The translations under genes were made by a program, and so were the position numbers. DNA of 64,000 bases from contig CAVQIP010000030.1 of NCBI GenBank assembly GCA_963712565.1, forward strand, positions 124,001 to 188,000. Direction: 5' to 3'. Under the pieces are notes generated by a model. That model had not been told where the DNA came from. It saw nothing but the letters and a program-made list of their open reading frames with translations, and ran no database searches. Shown here piece after piece: positions 45,461 through 53,669 of the stretch (its first letter is position 1; each line of letters starts with the position of its first letter). Origin of the DNA: VAZQ01 sp963712565. Its GTDB lineage: Bacteria; Pseudomonadota; Alphaproteobacteria; Rhizobiales; Xanthobacteraceae.

Positions 45461-46488
45461 GCCGGTGCCTTTGCCGCGGTCCGTGCCGGCAGCCTGAGCA
45501 GCTCGCGCGCATTGCCCGCGAAGATCATCTCCCGCCGGCCGGCGGTGATGGGAAGCGCCTCGATCGCCTTGATGGTGTTGCGGATCAAGCCGCGGCCCTG
45601 CTCGGCGTCGAAGGGCGCATCGGTTGCGAACAGGCACGATGACGTGCCGAAGAACGCATGCCCGCAGCGCGTCGGCTCGAGCTCGCCGTTGAGCGCGGTG
45701 TCGGCATAGAGCATCTTGTAGTAGTCGATCGGACGATGCGTGAGACCCGCATCCTCCGCCGCCGGATTGCGATCGGGCGTGCCGAAGAAGATCTGGCGGA
45801 AACCGAGATTAATCTTGCCCGCGAAATACGGGATCATGCCGCCCATATGGTGGGTGATGATCTTGAGGTCGGGCAGCTCATCGAAGAGCTTCGAGTAGAT
45901 CAGCCGCGTCATGCAGGCCGTGGTCTCGTAGGGCCAGCCGAAGCTGAACCAGATCTCCGCCTCGGAGGCCTGCTCGCTCGCGTAGTCGGGAAAATTCGGC
46001 CCGCGCATGGGATGCACCCAGACCGGCAGGTCGTGCTCCGCCATGCGACGGAAGATCGGGCGAAACTCCGGCGCCGACAGCGGCTTGCCCGCGACATTGG
46101 TGAAGACCTGGATGCCGCGCGCGCCGAGGCTGGTCACGGCGCGGTCGATCTCGGCGAGCGAGGCCTCGATGTTGTTCATCGGCAGCGCGGCGATGAAGGC
46201 CGGAAAACGGTCGGGATGCTTGCCGCAGAGCTCCGCCAGGGCGTCGTTGGCCAGGCGCGCGAGCTCCGGCGTCTGGTCGGGCGCGGCGATCAGCTCGAGC
46301 GGCGGATTGGCGAGCGAGAGCACCTGCTGCAGGCCATCGAACTGGTCGAGCAGGGCGAGTCGCGCATCGACGTCCCACAGCGTCTTGATCCGGGGAAACG
46401 CGGTGAGCACCACGTGGCCGGGAACGAGGTCGCCGAGGCGATCGAAATACGCCTTCGGCATGAAATGGTTGAAGATGTCGATCATCAT
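45457..46488 (-). CDS. Amidohydrolase-family (ACMSD-like) hydrolase or decarboxylase
   Basis: This intact 343-residue TIM-barrel protein of the amidohydrolase_2 family has MMIDIFNHFMPKAYFDRLG at the N-terminus, where the HxH/HxD metal motif is reduced to NHF, then GIQVFTNVAGKP, LPVWVHPMRGPNFPDYA, KIITHHMGGMIPYFAGKI and CLFATDAPFDAEQG with the late aspartate. ACMSD-type decarboxylases and related hydrolases share this layout. It overlaps the dienelactone hydrolase by ATGA and follows the SDR on the same strand. It is a distant paralogue of the gene at 19149-20205. Alternative ATGs occur at the first and second codons. Confidence 0.88.
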   Translation of the reverse strand: MMIDIFNHFMPKAYFDRLGDLVPGHVVLTAFPRIKTLWDVDARLALLDQFDGLQQVLSLANPPLELIAAPDQTPELARLANDALAELCGKHPDRFPAFIAALPMNNIEASLAEIDRAVTSLGARGIQVFTNVAGKPLSAPEFRPIFRRMAEHDLPVWVHPMRGPNFPDYASEQASEAEIWFSFGWPYETTACMTRLIYSKLFDELPDLKIITHHMGGMIPYFAGKINLGFRQIFFGTPDRNPAAEDAGLTHRPIDYYKMLYADTALNGELEPTRCGHAFFGTSSCLFATDAPFDAEQGRGLIRNTIKAIEALPITAGRREMIFAGNARELLRLPARTAAKAPA

Positions 46489-46517
46489 CTTGCGTCTCGT
46501 TACGGTCGTTCGTGTCT

Positions 46518-47282
46518 TTAGCCGTGCATGGTGAGACCGCCGGAGACGCTGATGGTCTGGCCGGTGATGTAGGCGGCGTCATCGGACAGCAGGAAGGCCA
46601 CCAGCCCCGGATAGTCTTCCGGCACGCCGAGGCGGCGCATCGGAATGGCGCGCTTGAGCCCTTCGGCGATGCGGGTGCCGTCCGGGCCCTCGAGGAAACT
46701 CCGCAGAATGGCGGTATCGGTCGGGCCGGGACAGATCGTATTGAGGGTTACGCCCTTGCCGACGAGCTCGCGCGCAAGCGTCTTGGTGAAGGCGATGATG
46801 CCGCCTTTACAGGCGGAGTAGACCGCCTCGCCGGAGGAGCCGACCCGTCCGGCATCGGAGGCGATATTGACGACGCGCCCGAAGCCGCGCTGCGCCATGC
46901 CACGCAGGACGACGTGATTCACATTGAGCGGTCCGAACAGGTTGATGGCGACGACCTTGCGCCAGAATTCCGGCGTGGTGTCGAGGAAATTCGCAGCGCG
47001 ATCCCATCCGGCATTGTTGACCAGCAAGGCAACCGGACCGAATGCGGACTCGACATGCGCGACGGCGCGCGACACGGCGTCGTAGTCGGTGATGTCGACA
47101 ACGGCGAGGCTGGCCCGCCCGCCACCGGCCTCGATCTCGCCCACGATTTTCTCTCCCGCCGCCGCGTCCATGTCGAGGATGCCGACGGCGCAGCCCTCTG
47201 CCGCCAGGCGGCGCGCAATCGCCGCGCCGATGCCGTTGGCGCCGCCGGTCACCAGCACGATGCGATCCTTCAGTCCGCGCAT
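46518..47282 (-). CDS. SDR oxidoreductase, BadH-like
   Basis: This intact 254-residue SDR has GGANGIGAAIARRLA (nucleotide binding), LLVNNAGWDRAANF, the catalytic set VNIASDAGRVGSSGEAVYSA with CKGG (YSACK) and a C-terminal YITGQTISVSGGLTMHG. It resembles 2-hydroxycyclohexanecarboxyl-CoA dehydrogenase (BadH) and related acyl-CoA-processing SDRs of Rhodopseudomonas, judged by memory of the family. The adjacent MaoC hydratase-type gene, 13 bases upstream on the same strand, would suit a beta-oxidation-like step. Confidence 0.9.
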   Translation of the reverse strand: MRGLKDRIVLVTGGANGIGAAIARRLAAEGCAVGILDMDAAAGEKIVGEIEAGGGRASLAVVDITDYDAVSRAVAHVESAFGPVALLVNNAGWDRAANFLDTTPEFWRKVVAINLFGPLNVNHVVLRGMAQRGFGRVVNIASDAGRVGSSGEAVYSACKGGIIAFTKTLARELVGKGVTLNTICPGPTDTAILRSFLEGPDGTRIAEGLKRAIPMRRLGVPEDYPGLVAFLLSDDAAYITGQTISVSGGLTMHG

Positions 47283-47295
47283 ATCCGCTCCGCGA

Positions 47296-47778
47296 TTACG
47301 CCGTCTGCGCCGTGCCGCGTCCGGTCGGGCGTCCCGCCAGCATCCGCGTCGCCTCGTAGGTCATCACGACCTCGCCCTTCTGGTTCTTCACGTCGATCTT
47401 GGAAACGACGATGCCGCGATTGCCTTTCGAGGTGGGCCGGACCGAAACCACCTCGATTTCGCCGTGCACCGTATCGCCGATGCGAACCGGCGCCAGAACT
47501 TGCTTCTTGAGCTCGAGCATCGCGAGCCCCGTTCCCTGGATCATGCTCTGGCACAGCAGCCCCTCGATCAGGCTGTAGGTCAACGCCGCCGGCACGAACT
47601 GCCCCTGGATCGCGCCTTTTTCCGCGCCGAACGTGCGATCGATGAAAATCGTCTCCAGCATTCCGGTCATGCCGGTGAACAGCACCAGGTCGGTCTCGGT
47701 GATGGTGCGATTGAGCGTCCGGAAGCGCTGTCCGGGCGACAGTTGCTCCCAGGTGAATCCAAGGCCGAGCGTCTGCAT
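47296..47778 (-). CDS. MaoC-like dehydratase (hot-dog fold)
   Basis: This protein of 160 residues starts MQTLGLGFTWEQLSPGQRFR and has the hot-dog segments TITETDLVLFTGMTGMLETI and GAIQGQFVPAALTYSLIEGL, then PVRIGDTVHGEIEVVSVRP. MaoC-type enzymes hydrate or dehydrate acyl-CoA thioesters. The usual catalytic aspartate/histidine pair (DxNPxH) reads DRTFGAEKG here and is not obvious, so activity should be checked. The ATG at 47778 is chosen because GGGAGGGG lies eight bases upstream; an earlier start at 47820 is less likely. Confidence 0.85.
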   Translation of the reverse strand: MQTLGLGFTWEQLSPGQRFRTLNRTITETDLVLFTGMTGMLETIFIDRTFGAEKGAIQGQFVPAALTYSLIEGLLCQSMIQGTGLAMLELKKQVLAPVRIGDTVHGEIEVVSVRPTSKGNRGIVVSKIDVKNQKGEVVMTYEATRMLAGRPTGRGTAQTA

Positions 47779-47968
47779 GCAAACCCCTCCCCGACCGGCG
47801 CGTTGGCCGAGCGATTGCACGACCGGCGCGGCATCGCCGCCGAAGACGTCTTAGCGTCCGCCGCGCGTCGATGCCAGCCCGCCCGCCTTCCCGTGAGCGG
47901 CTGCGCGCGCACGCGCGGCGAAGTCCGACCTTGATCGCGGCGGCCGGAACTGCCACATCCACCCCGCC

Positions 47969-49609
47969 ATGAACATACCCATTCGCCCCCCCGAGGGGGC
48001 GCCGGCTCGGTCGTCGCTTGCAACCGAGGTCGAGCGGCGCCGGACCTTTGCCATCATCTCCCACCCGGACGCCGGCAAGACCACGCTGACGGAGAAGCTG
48101 CTGCTGTTCGGCGGAGCGATCCAGCTCGCCGGGCAGGTCAAGGCCAAGCGCGACCGGCGGGCGACCCGGTCGGACTGGATGGCGGTCGAGCGCGAGCGCG
48201 GCATTTCCGTCGTCACCTCGGTGATGACCTTCGAGCACGACGGCCGCGTATTCAATCTGCTCGACACGCCGGGGCACGAGGACTTCTCGGAGGACACCTA
48301 CCGCACGCTCACCGCGGTCGATTCGGCGGTCATGGTGATCGACGCCGCCAAGGGCATCGAGGCGCGGACGCGCAAGCTGTTCGAGGTCTGCCGGCTGCGC
48401 GACATTCCGATCATCACCTTCATCAACAAGATGGACCGGGAGAGCCGCGATCCATTCGACCTGGTCGACGAGATCGAGAAGACGCTGGCGCTCGACAGCG
48501 CGCCGAGCACCTGGCCGATCGGGCGCGGGCGCGATTTCGTCGGTACCGTCGACGTGGCGAGCGGCGGCGTCCGCCTGCTCGAGGAGGAGGATTCAGGCTC
48601 CGCTCCCAAGCGTCGCGACATGACGCTGTCCGAGGCGGCGGCGCTCAATCCCAACCTGGACGCGGCCGCCATCCAGGGCGAATTCGATCTGGTGCGGGCG
48701 GCCTGCAAGCGCTTCGACCTGACCGCCTTTCGCGACGGCCATCTCACGCCGGTGTTGTTCGGCAGCGCGCTGAAGAACTTCGGGGTCGGCGACCTGCTCG
48801 ACGCGCTCGCGACCGTGGCGCCGCCGCCGCGGGCGCAGGCGGCCGATCGGCGGATCGTGACCGCGTCGGAAGCCGACATGTCGGCCTTCGTATTCAAGGT
48901 GCAGGCCAACATGGACCCGAACCATCGCGACCGCATCGCCTTCGTGCGGCTGTGTTCGGGCAAGCTCACCCGCGGCATGAAGGTCAAGCAGGTGCGGACC
49001 GGAAAGGTCCTCAGCCTGCAGGCGCCGCAATTCTTCTTCGCGCAGAATCGCGCGCTCGCGGAGGAGGCCTATGCCGGCGACGTGGTCGGCATTCCCAATC
49101 ACGGGACGCTGCGCATCGGGGACACCCTGACCGAAGGAGAGGACCTCAGTTTCGTGGGCGTGCCGAGCTTCGCGCCGGAGATGCTGCGGCGGATTCGCCT
49201 GCCCGACGCCATGAAGGCCAAGAAGCTGAAGCAGGCGCTGCAGGAAATGGCGGAAGAAGGAGTCGTGCAGGTGTTCCGGCCGGTTGACGGCTCGCCCGCG
49301 CTGGTCGGCGTGGTCGGAGCGCTGCAGCTCGACGTGCTGCGGGTCCGCCTGGCCGACGAATACGGGCTCGAGGTGAATTGGGACCTGGCCGAATTCCAGC
49401 TCGCGCGCTGGATCGCGGCGGACGATCGCAAGACGCTCGATCGGTTCGTCGCGACCCATCGCTCGGCCATCGCCGAGGATCTCGACGGCGACCTCGTCTT
49501 TCTGGCGCGCAATGCTTTCAATCTCGACTACACGCGTCAGGAGAGTCCCGGCATCGCCTTCACCGACGTCAAGGACGTCGAGGGCCAGCAGCGGGCACTC
49601 CCGGCCTAA
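47969..49609 (+). CDS. prfC: Peptide chain release factor 3
   Basis: This intact 546-residue translational GTPase recycles release factors 1 and 2 after termination. The GTP-binding motifs are SHPDAGKTT (G1), the switch region ERERGISVVTSVMTF, DTPGHEDF (G3) and NKMD (G4). The RF3-specific domains follow, with MDPNHRDRIAFVRLCSGKLT, FFFAQNRALAEEAYAGDVVG and a C-terminal FQLARWIAADD. The length is slightly over that of the E. coli protein. Its stop overlaps that of the convergent monooxygenase gene. It is the only clear core housekeeping gene in the window and is intact. Confidence 0.97.
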   Translation: MNIPIRPPEGAPARSSLATEVERRRTFAIISHPDAGKTTLTEKLLLFGGAIQLAGQVKAKRDRRATRSDWMAVERERGISVVTSVMTFEHDGRVFNLLDTPGHEDFSEDTYRTLTAVDSAVMVIDAAKGIEARTRKLFEVCRLRDIPIITFINKMDRESRDPFDLVDEIEKTLALDSAPSTWPIGRGRDFVGTVDVASGGVRLLEEEDSGSAPKRRDMTLSEAAALNPNLDAAAIQGEFDLVRAACKRFDLTAFRDGHLTPVLFGSALKNFGVGDLLDALATVAPPPRAQAADRRIVTASEADMSAFVFKVQANMDPNHRDRIAFVRLCSGKLTRGMKVKQVRTGKVLSLQAPQFFFAQNRALAEEAYAGDVVGIPNHGTLRIGDTLTEGEDLSFVGVPSFAPEMLRRIRLPDAMKAKKLKQALQEMAEEGVVQVFRPVDGSPALVGVVGALQLDVLRVRLADEYGLEVNWDLAEFQLARWIAADDRKTLDRFVATHRSAIAEDLDGDLVFLARNAFNLDYTRQESPGIAFTDVKDVEGQQRALPA

Positions 49610-50589
49610 TCCACGTAGGGCAGCACGTCGTCGACCAGGCGCCGGAATTGCGCGATGGGATCGCCCATGGTCGCAATGCGAAAGGTGACGCGCCGGCAGC
49701 CGCACGCCCGGAACCGCTTGAGGTGCTCGATGCAATCGCGCGGTGAACCGTAGGTCAGCCACGCTTCCAAGCGCTCCTTGCCGTAGTCGGCCGAATAGTA
49801 GAGGTCGAGAAATTTTTTGGCGTCGGCCAGCGCTTCGTCCTTGTTCTCGTTCACGTTGACGTGGTGATAAAGCACGTTGTCGAAGCCCGACATGTCGCGC
49901 CCATTGGCCCGGCCGGCCTGCAGAATGAAATCCCACGAGCGCCGGAAGCCCTTGGGGCTGACAGAATGGGTCATCCAGCCGTCGGCGATCGTGCCGACGC
50001 GGGTGAGCGCGAGCTCGGAGCCGCCGGAATCGGCTTGCCCCTTCGCAAGCCGCTCGCGGTTGGTCGCCAGCCAGATCGGACACGGCGATTGCAGCGGCTT
50101 CGGCTCCAGCGTGACATCGGAAAAACTCGTGAACCGGCCCGCGAACGGCTCGCCGTCTTTGGTCCAGAGATGCCGAAGCACGTGGATGTTCTCGATCATC
50201 CGCTTGCGCCGTTCTTCCGGCGCTATGCCGAGCGCGGCGCTCTCGGCCTCCCAGAGCGGACCGGCACCTCCGCCGGCGCAGGCGACCAGCCGGGTGCGGC
50301 CGTTCGACAGCACGTCGAGCGAGGCCCACTCATAGGCGAAGACCAGCGGATTGCGCAGCGCGAACGAGCCCATGCAGGCCGGCCCGAGCAGCACCCGTTC
50401 GGTCCGTCCGGCCACCGCCGCGAGCAGCATCAATGCATCGAGACGGCGGTTGACGAACAGCGCGTCGCCGCACCAGACCGAATCCATCGCGACGCATGCC
50501 TCGACCGCGTCCGCCAGCACGAGCAGGTCACGGGCGCTGCAAAGTCCCAGCAGCACTCCGCGGTTCGAAAGCGTGATCCCGAAATTCAT
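49606..50589 (-). CDS. Luciferase-like flavin-dependent monooxygenase (LLM class)
   Basis: This intact 327-residue protein belongs to the bacterial luciferase-like family (PF00296), which uses reduced FMN or F420 to oxidise small molecules. Family features are MNFGITLSNRG at the start of the barrel, DSVWCGDALFVNRRLDALM, RVLLGPACMGSFALRNPLVF and VACAGGGAGPLWEAE. The FMN or F420 choice is not decidable by eye; related genomes usually use FMN. It precedes the RidA gene by one base on the same strand (RidA is upstream), so both are one operon. A reductase partner is not seen. Confidence 0.88.
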   Translation of the reverse strand: MNFGITLSNRGVLLGLCSARDLLVLADAVEACVAMDSVWCGDALFVNRRLDALMLLAAVAGRTERVLLGPACMGSFALRNPLVFAYEWASLDVLSNGRTRLVACAGGGAGPLWEAESAALGIAPEERRKRMIENIHVLRHLWTKDGEPFAGRFTSFSDVTLEPKPLQSPCPIWLATNRERLAKGQADSGGSELALTRVGTIADGWMTHSVSPKGFRRSWDFILQAGRANGRDMSGFDNVLYHHVNVNENKDEALADAKKFLDLYYSADYGKERLEAWLTYGSPRDCIEHLKRFRACGCRRVTFRIATMGDPIAQFRRLVDDVLPYVD

Positions 50590-50590
50590 G

Positions 50591-50971
50591 TCAGGACCCG
50601 ATCACGGCGATGAAATCGCACTGCACCAGCACGCCGGCTTCCATCGGTACTTCCATGATCTGGCGGGCCGGGCGCGATGCCGGATCGGGAAACATCTTCA
50701 CCCACTCGTCGTTGACCGGCTTGCGCTGAAGCTCCTTCATCCACACCGTCACCTTGATGATGTCCTCGACGGTGGCGCCGCCGGCCTCGACGGCTTGCCG
50801 CATGTGCAGGAACATGAACGCGCACTGCTGCTCCAGCGTGGCCGCGAGCTTCGCGGTCGCAGGATCCGCACCGCGGATGAGGCCAGAAACGATCATATTG
50901 CCGATCCGGCTCGCATTCGGAATGGGCGACTGATGCGCGATCTCGCCGACATGGATACTGGTGCGAGCCAT
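50591..50971 (-). CDS. RidA/YjgF family enamine/imine deaminase
   Basis: This 126-residue RidA-family protein forms trimers that hydrolyse reactive 2-imino or enamine acids. Visible features are VSGLIRGADPATAKLAATLE, HMRQAVEAGGATVEDIIKVT and FPDPASRPARQIMEVPM, where the arginine-rich segment includes the conserved substrate-binding arginine, and a C-terminal VQCDFIAVIG. The ATG at 50971 gives MARTSIHVGE with GGAGAAAT before it. It is coupled to the luciferase-like gene; the two may together handle a nitrogen-containing substrate (inference). Confidence 0.9.
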   Translation of the reverse strand: MARTSIHVGEIAHQSPIPNASRIGNMIVSGLIRGADPATAKLAATLEQQCAFMFLHMRQAVEAGGATVEDIIKVTVWMKELQRKPVNDEWVKMFPDPASRPARQIMEVPMEAGVLVQCDFIAVIGS

Positions 50972-51187
50972 CGGGATTTCTCCGTGCAAGGAAGCGTCTG
51001 CGGATGTCGTTGCCGCACTAAAGCACTTTCGGGCGCGCCGGACACCGGCCGGCGTCGGGAAAGTGCACGATGATGGAAAGCGGCGGACGAGTTGTCGCCC
51101 TGCGGGAGATCGCAAGTCCCGCCGCTGCGCGGCGGTGTCGGCTGGCGGCAAGCTGGCGGCGTCCCGGTGGGGCGATCGGTCGACGGT

Positions 51188-51215
51188 TTGACAGTGGCGG
51201 CGATGAATGCATAAG
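51188..51215 (+). promoter_or_regulatory. Candidate sigma-70 promoter for the ModA-like gene
   Basis: TTGACA at 51188-51193 is followed after 16 bases by CATAAG at 51210-51215, a -35/-10 pair with a perfect first hexamer. It sits 57 bases before the ATG at 51272 in the 300-base gap (50972-51271) downstream of the divergent RidA gene. Nothing else gene-like is visible in that gap. Confidence 0.45.
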
Positions 51216-51271
51216 CAGGGTCGCCGTCTCGCTCATAGCGCGCAACAGCCGAGGCTGGCGTGAGGAGTCCG

Positions 51272-52009
51272 ATGACGTCCGCTGCATCCAAGCCGCAGAC
51301 CGCTGCCCGCCTCAAAGTGCTGTCCGCAGGCGCGGTGAAATACGCCGTCACCGGCCTGGCGCCGCAGTTCACGCGCGAGACCGGCGACCACGTCGAATTC
51401 AGCTTCGGGACGATCGGAGTAGTATGCAAGCGGCTCGCGGCCGGCGAGACCGCGGACATCGTCATGGGCACGGCGCCGGCGATCACGCAGATGGAGCAAT
51501 CGGGTGTGCTCGTCGCCGGCAGCCGGACCGATCTCGGCCGCACCCTCACCGGCATTTGCGTGCGGCACGGCACGGCGGCGCCGGATATCTCGACGCCGGA
51601 ACGTTTCAGGCAGGCGATGCTCGACGCGCGCTCGGTCGCCTATACGAGCCCGCAGGCGGGCGGCACGTCCGGAATTTTTCTGCTCGGGCTGCTCGAACGG
51701 CTCGGCATCGCCGAGGCGGTCGGCAACAAGGCGCGGCTCTGCGTCGACGGCGACCAGGTGGTGGAGAAGGTGTCGGCCGGCGACGCGGAGATCGGCTCGA
51801 CCTTCATCAGCGAGATCGTGCCGGCGCAAGGCGTCACGCTGGTCGGCCCGCTGCCGGCAGGCATTCAAAACGCCACCGACTATGCCGCCGGCATCATGGC
51901 AGGGAGCCGCAATCGCGAAGCGGCCGGCAGGTTCATCGCGATGCTGACCGCGCCGGCGCAACGGCAAGCCTGGATGTCGCTCGGTTTCGAGCCCGCGGGA
52001 CGTCGCTGA
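51272..52009 (+). CDS. ModA-like extracellular solute-binding protein without a signal peptide
   Basis: This 245-residue protein resembles the molybdate/sulfate-type solute-binding proteins (SBP_bac_11/ModA family): RLKVLSAGAVKYAVTGLAPQ, then RETGDHVEFSFGTIG, CKRLAAGETADIVMGTAPAI, RSVAYTSPQAGGTSGIFLLG and GDQVVEKVSAGDAEIGSTF. Unlike exported relatives, it starts directly with the first beta strand after about 12 polar residues (MTSAASKPQTAA). A GTG at 51260 would add only four residues and no signal. No ModB or ModC is adjacent. It could be cytoplasmic, or the true start may be missing. It precedes the M20 amidase at 52162 on the same strand. Confidence 0.8.
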   Translation: MTSAASKPQTAARLKVLSAGAVKYAVTGLAPQFTRETGDHVEFSFGTIGVVCKRLAAGETADIVMGTAPAITQMEQSGVLVAGSRTDLGRTLTGICVRHGTAAPDISTPERFRQAMLDARSVAYTSPQAGGTSGIFLLGLLERLGIAEAVGNKARLCVDGDQVVEKVSAGDAEIGSTFISEIVPAQGVTLVGPLPAGIQNATDYAAGIMAGSRNREAAGRFIAMLTAPAQRQAWMSLGFEPAGRR

Positions 52010-52161
52010 TCTTGACAGCGCAAGTTCGGTGGACTCGTCTGCGGCGCCGAAGGGCGGCGCAAGGTCATCGGGACGCCAAGTTGGCGATCGAACCATGATG
52101 CTTTTGCTGCCATGCCGGCCTTCCGCGCGCGGCCGGTTGCGTTGAACCGGGAGCGCGCAAG

Positions 52162-53388
52162 ATGACGTCGCCTCGGATCGACCTCGACCGCTTGCTCGGC
52201 CGGCTCGCTGCCTTCAATCGGATCGGCGCCTTGCCCGATGGCGGCAATTGCCGGCTCGCGCTCAGCGATGACGACCGCCGCGGCCGCGACCTGCTGGTGC
52301 GATGGATGCGCGAGTTGGAGCTGACCGTCACCATCGACGCCATCGGCAACATCATCGGCGTACGCAGCGGCCGCGAGGACGCCGCGCCGGTGATGTTCGG
52401 CTCGCACCTCGACACGGTCGGCACCGGCGGCCGCTACGACGGCCTGTTCGGCGTGCTCGCCGGCCTCGAGGCCTGCGAGGCGCTCGCCGAAGCCGGCGTC
52501 GCGACCCGCCGACCGCTGGCGCTGGTCGCGTTCACCAATGAAGAAGGCTCGCGCTTCCCGCCCTACGCGATGGGAAGCCTGGTCTATGTCGGCGGCCTGG
52601 CTCTCGCCGATGCCTACGCCATCCGGGGCATCGACGGTGCGACGGTCGGCGAGGAATTGCGTCGCATCGGCTATGCCGGAGATGCCAAGCCCGGCTGGCT
52701 CGCTCCGCACGCCTATCTGGAATTGCACATCGAGCAGGGGCCGGTGCTGGAGGACGAAGGCGTCGTGATCGGCGCGGTCGAGGGCATCACCGGGTTGTCG
52801 TGGACGGAAGTCTCGATCACCGGCCGCGCCGCGCATGCCGGTACGACCCCGATGCATTTGCGGCGCGACGCGGCCTGCGCGGCCGGCGAGATCGTGGCGT
52901 TCGTGCGTCGGCTGGCGCAAGGCATCGGTGGCGATCAGAAGGGAACTGTCGGCCGCATCGAACTTTACCCGAACCTCGTCAACGTCATCGCGGAACGGGC
53001 GGTCCTGACGGTCGATCTGCGCAACACCGACGGACCACGGCTGCATCAGGCCGAGCAACAGCTCGCCGCGTTTCTCGATCGCCTCGCCGCGCAAGAGCGG
53101 GTCGCCATCTCGACGCGCAGCCTTGCACGCTTCGAGCCGGTGCAGTTTCCGGATGCGATGGTGGCGCTGGTCGAGGCGACGGCGCGCGACCTCGGCTTGA
53201 GCTGCCGGCGGCTGCCGTCCGGCGCCGGCCACGACGCGCAGATGATGGCGCGGCTGTGCCCGGCGAGCATGATCTTCGTGCCGAGCATCGGCGGGCTGAG
53301 CCACAATGTGCGCGAGGACACCAAGCCCGAGCACTTGCAGGCCGGTGCCGCCGTGCTGATGCACGTGGTCCTGCGCCTGTCGGACTGA
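52162..53388 (+). CDS. M20 Zn-dependent amidase, N-carbamoyl amino acid hydrolase/allantoate amidohydrolase type
   Basis: This intact 408-residue enzyme of the M20 AmaB/HyuC/AllC subfamily hydrolyses N-carbamoyl amino acids or ureido compounds with two divalent metal ions. It keeps every motif: FGSHLDTVGTGGRYDG (HxD and second aspartate), AFTNEEGSRFPPYAMGS, LHIEQGPVLEDEG, GRAAHAGTTPMHLRRDA and SGAGHDAQMMARLCP. The length is typical. Compare the two divergent M20 proteins at 8944 and 16723, which lack the equivalent ligands. The substrate is probably a carbamoyl amino acid or ureidoglycine-like compound; no hydantoinase is nearby to decide. Confidence 0.93.
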   Translation: MTSPRIDLDRLLGRLAAFNRIGALPDGGNCRLALSDDDRRGRDLLVRWMRELELTVTIDAIGNIIGVRSGREDAAPVMFGSHLDTVGTGGRYDGLFGVLAGLEACEALAEAGVATRRPLALVAFTNEEGSRFPPYAMGSLVYVGGLALADAYAIRGIDGATVGEELRRIGYAGDAKPGWLAPHAYLELHIEQGPVLEDEGVVIGAVEGITGLSWTEVSITGRAAHAGTTPMHLRRDAACAAGEIVAFVRRLAQGIGGDQKGTVGRIELYPNLVNVIAERAVLTVDLRNTDGPRLHQAEQQLAAFLDRLAAQERVAISTRSLARFEPVQFPDAMVALVEATARDLGLSCRRLPSGAGHDAQMMARLCPASMIFVPSIGGLSHNVREDTKPEHLQAGAAVLMHVVLRLSD

Positions 53389-53433
53389 GACGGACCCGCG
53401 TGATCGGCTGGGCGGCGCGAGGTCTGCAACCAG

Positions 53434-53485
53434 CTTGCAATTTTTATTATATCAAGTAGATTTTAACAATCACAGATAGTGATCG
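53434..53485 (+). promoter_or_regulatory. AT-rich promoter-like patch before the protease-phospholipase gene
   Basis: A run of about 50 bases with TTGCAATTTTTATTATATCA, then TAGATTTTAACAAT and the small palindrome ATCACAGATAGTGAT (53469-53483), stands out from GC-rich flanks. It lies about 190 bases before the start at 53670. It could hold a promoter and an operator. No clear consensus -35/-10 pair with 17-base spacing is visible. Confidence 0.4.
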
Positions 53486-53669
53486 CCCCGAGACAATTCT
53501 ATGCCAAGTGAGTCGGGCGGAACACGCGATCACCGGAAATCGACAATTCGCTGCGTCGGCTTGGCGCGCGGTGGCGATCGGCCGATGCAGATGCAGCGCC
53601 GTCCCGAGCGTGTCGCATCCGGCGGCGGTGCGTTCGCGTCGTAACGCCGCGTTTCCTGAGGAGAAAGAC

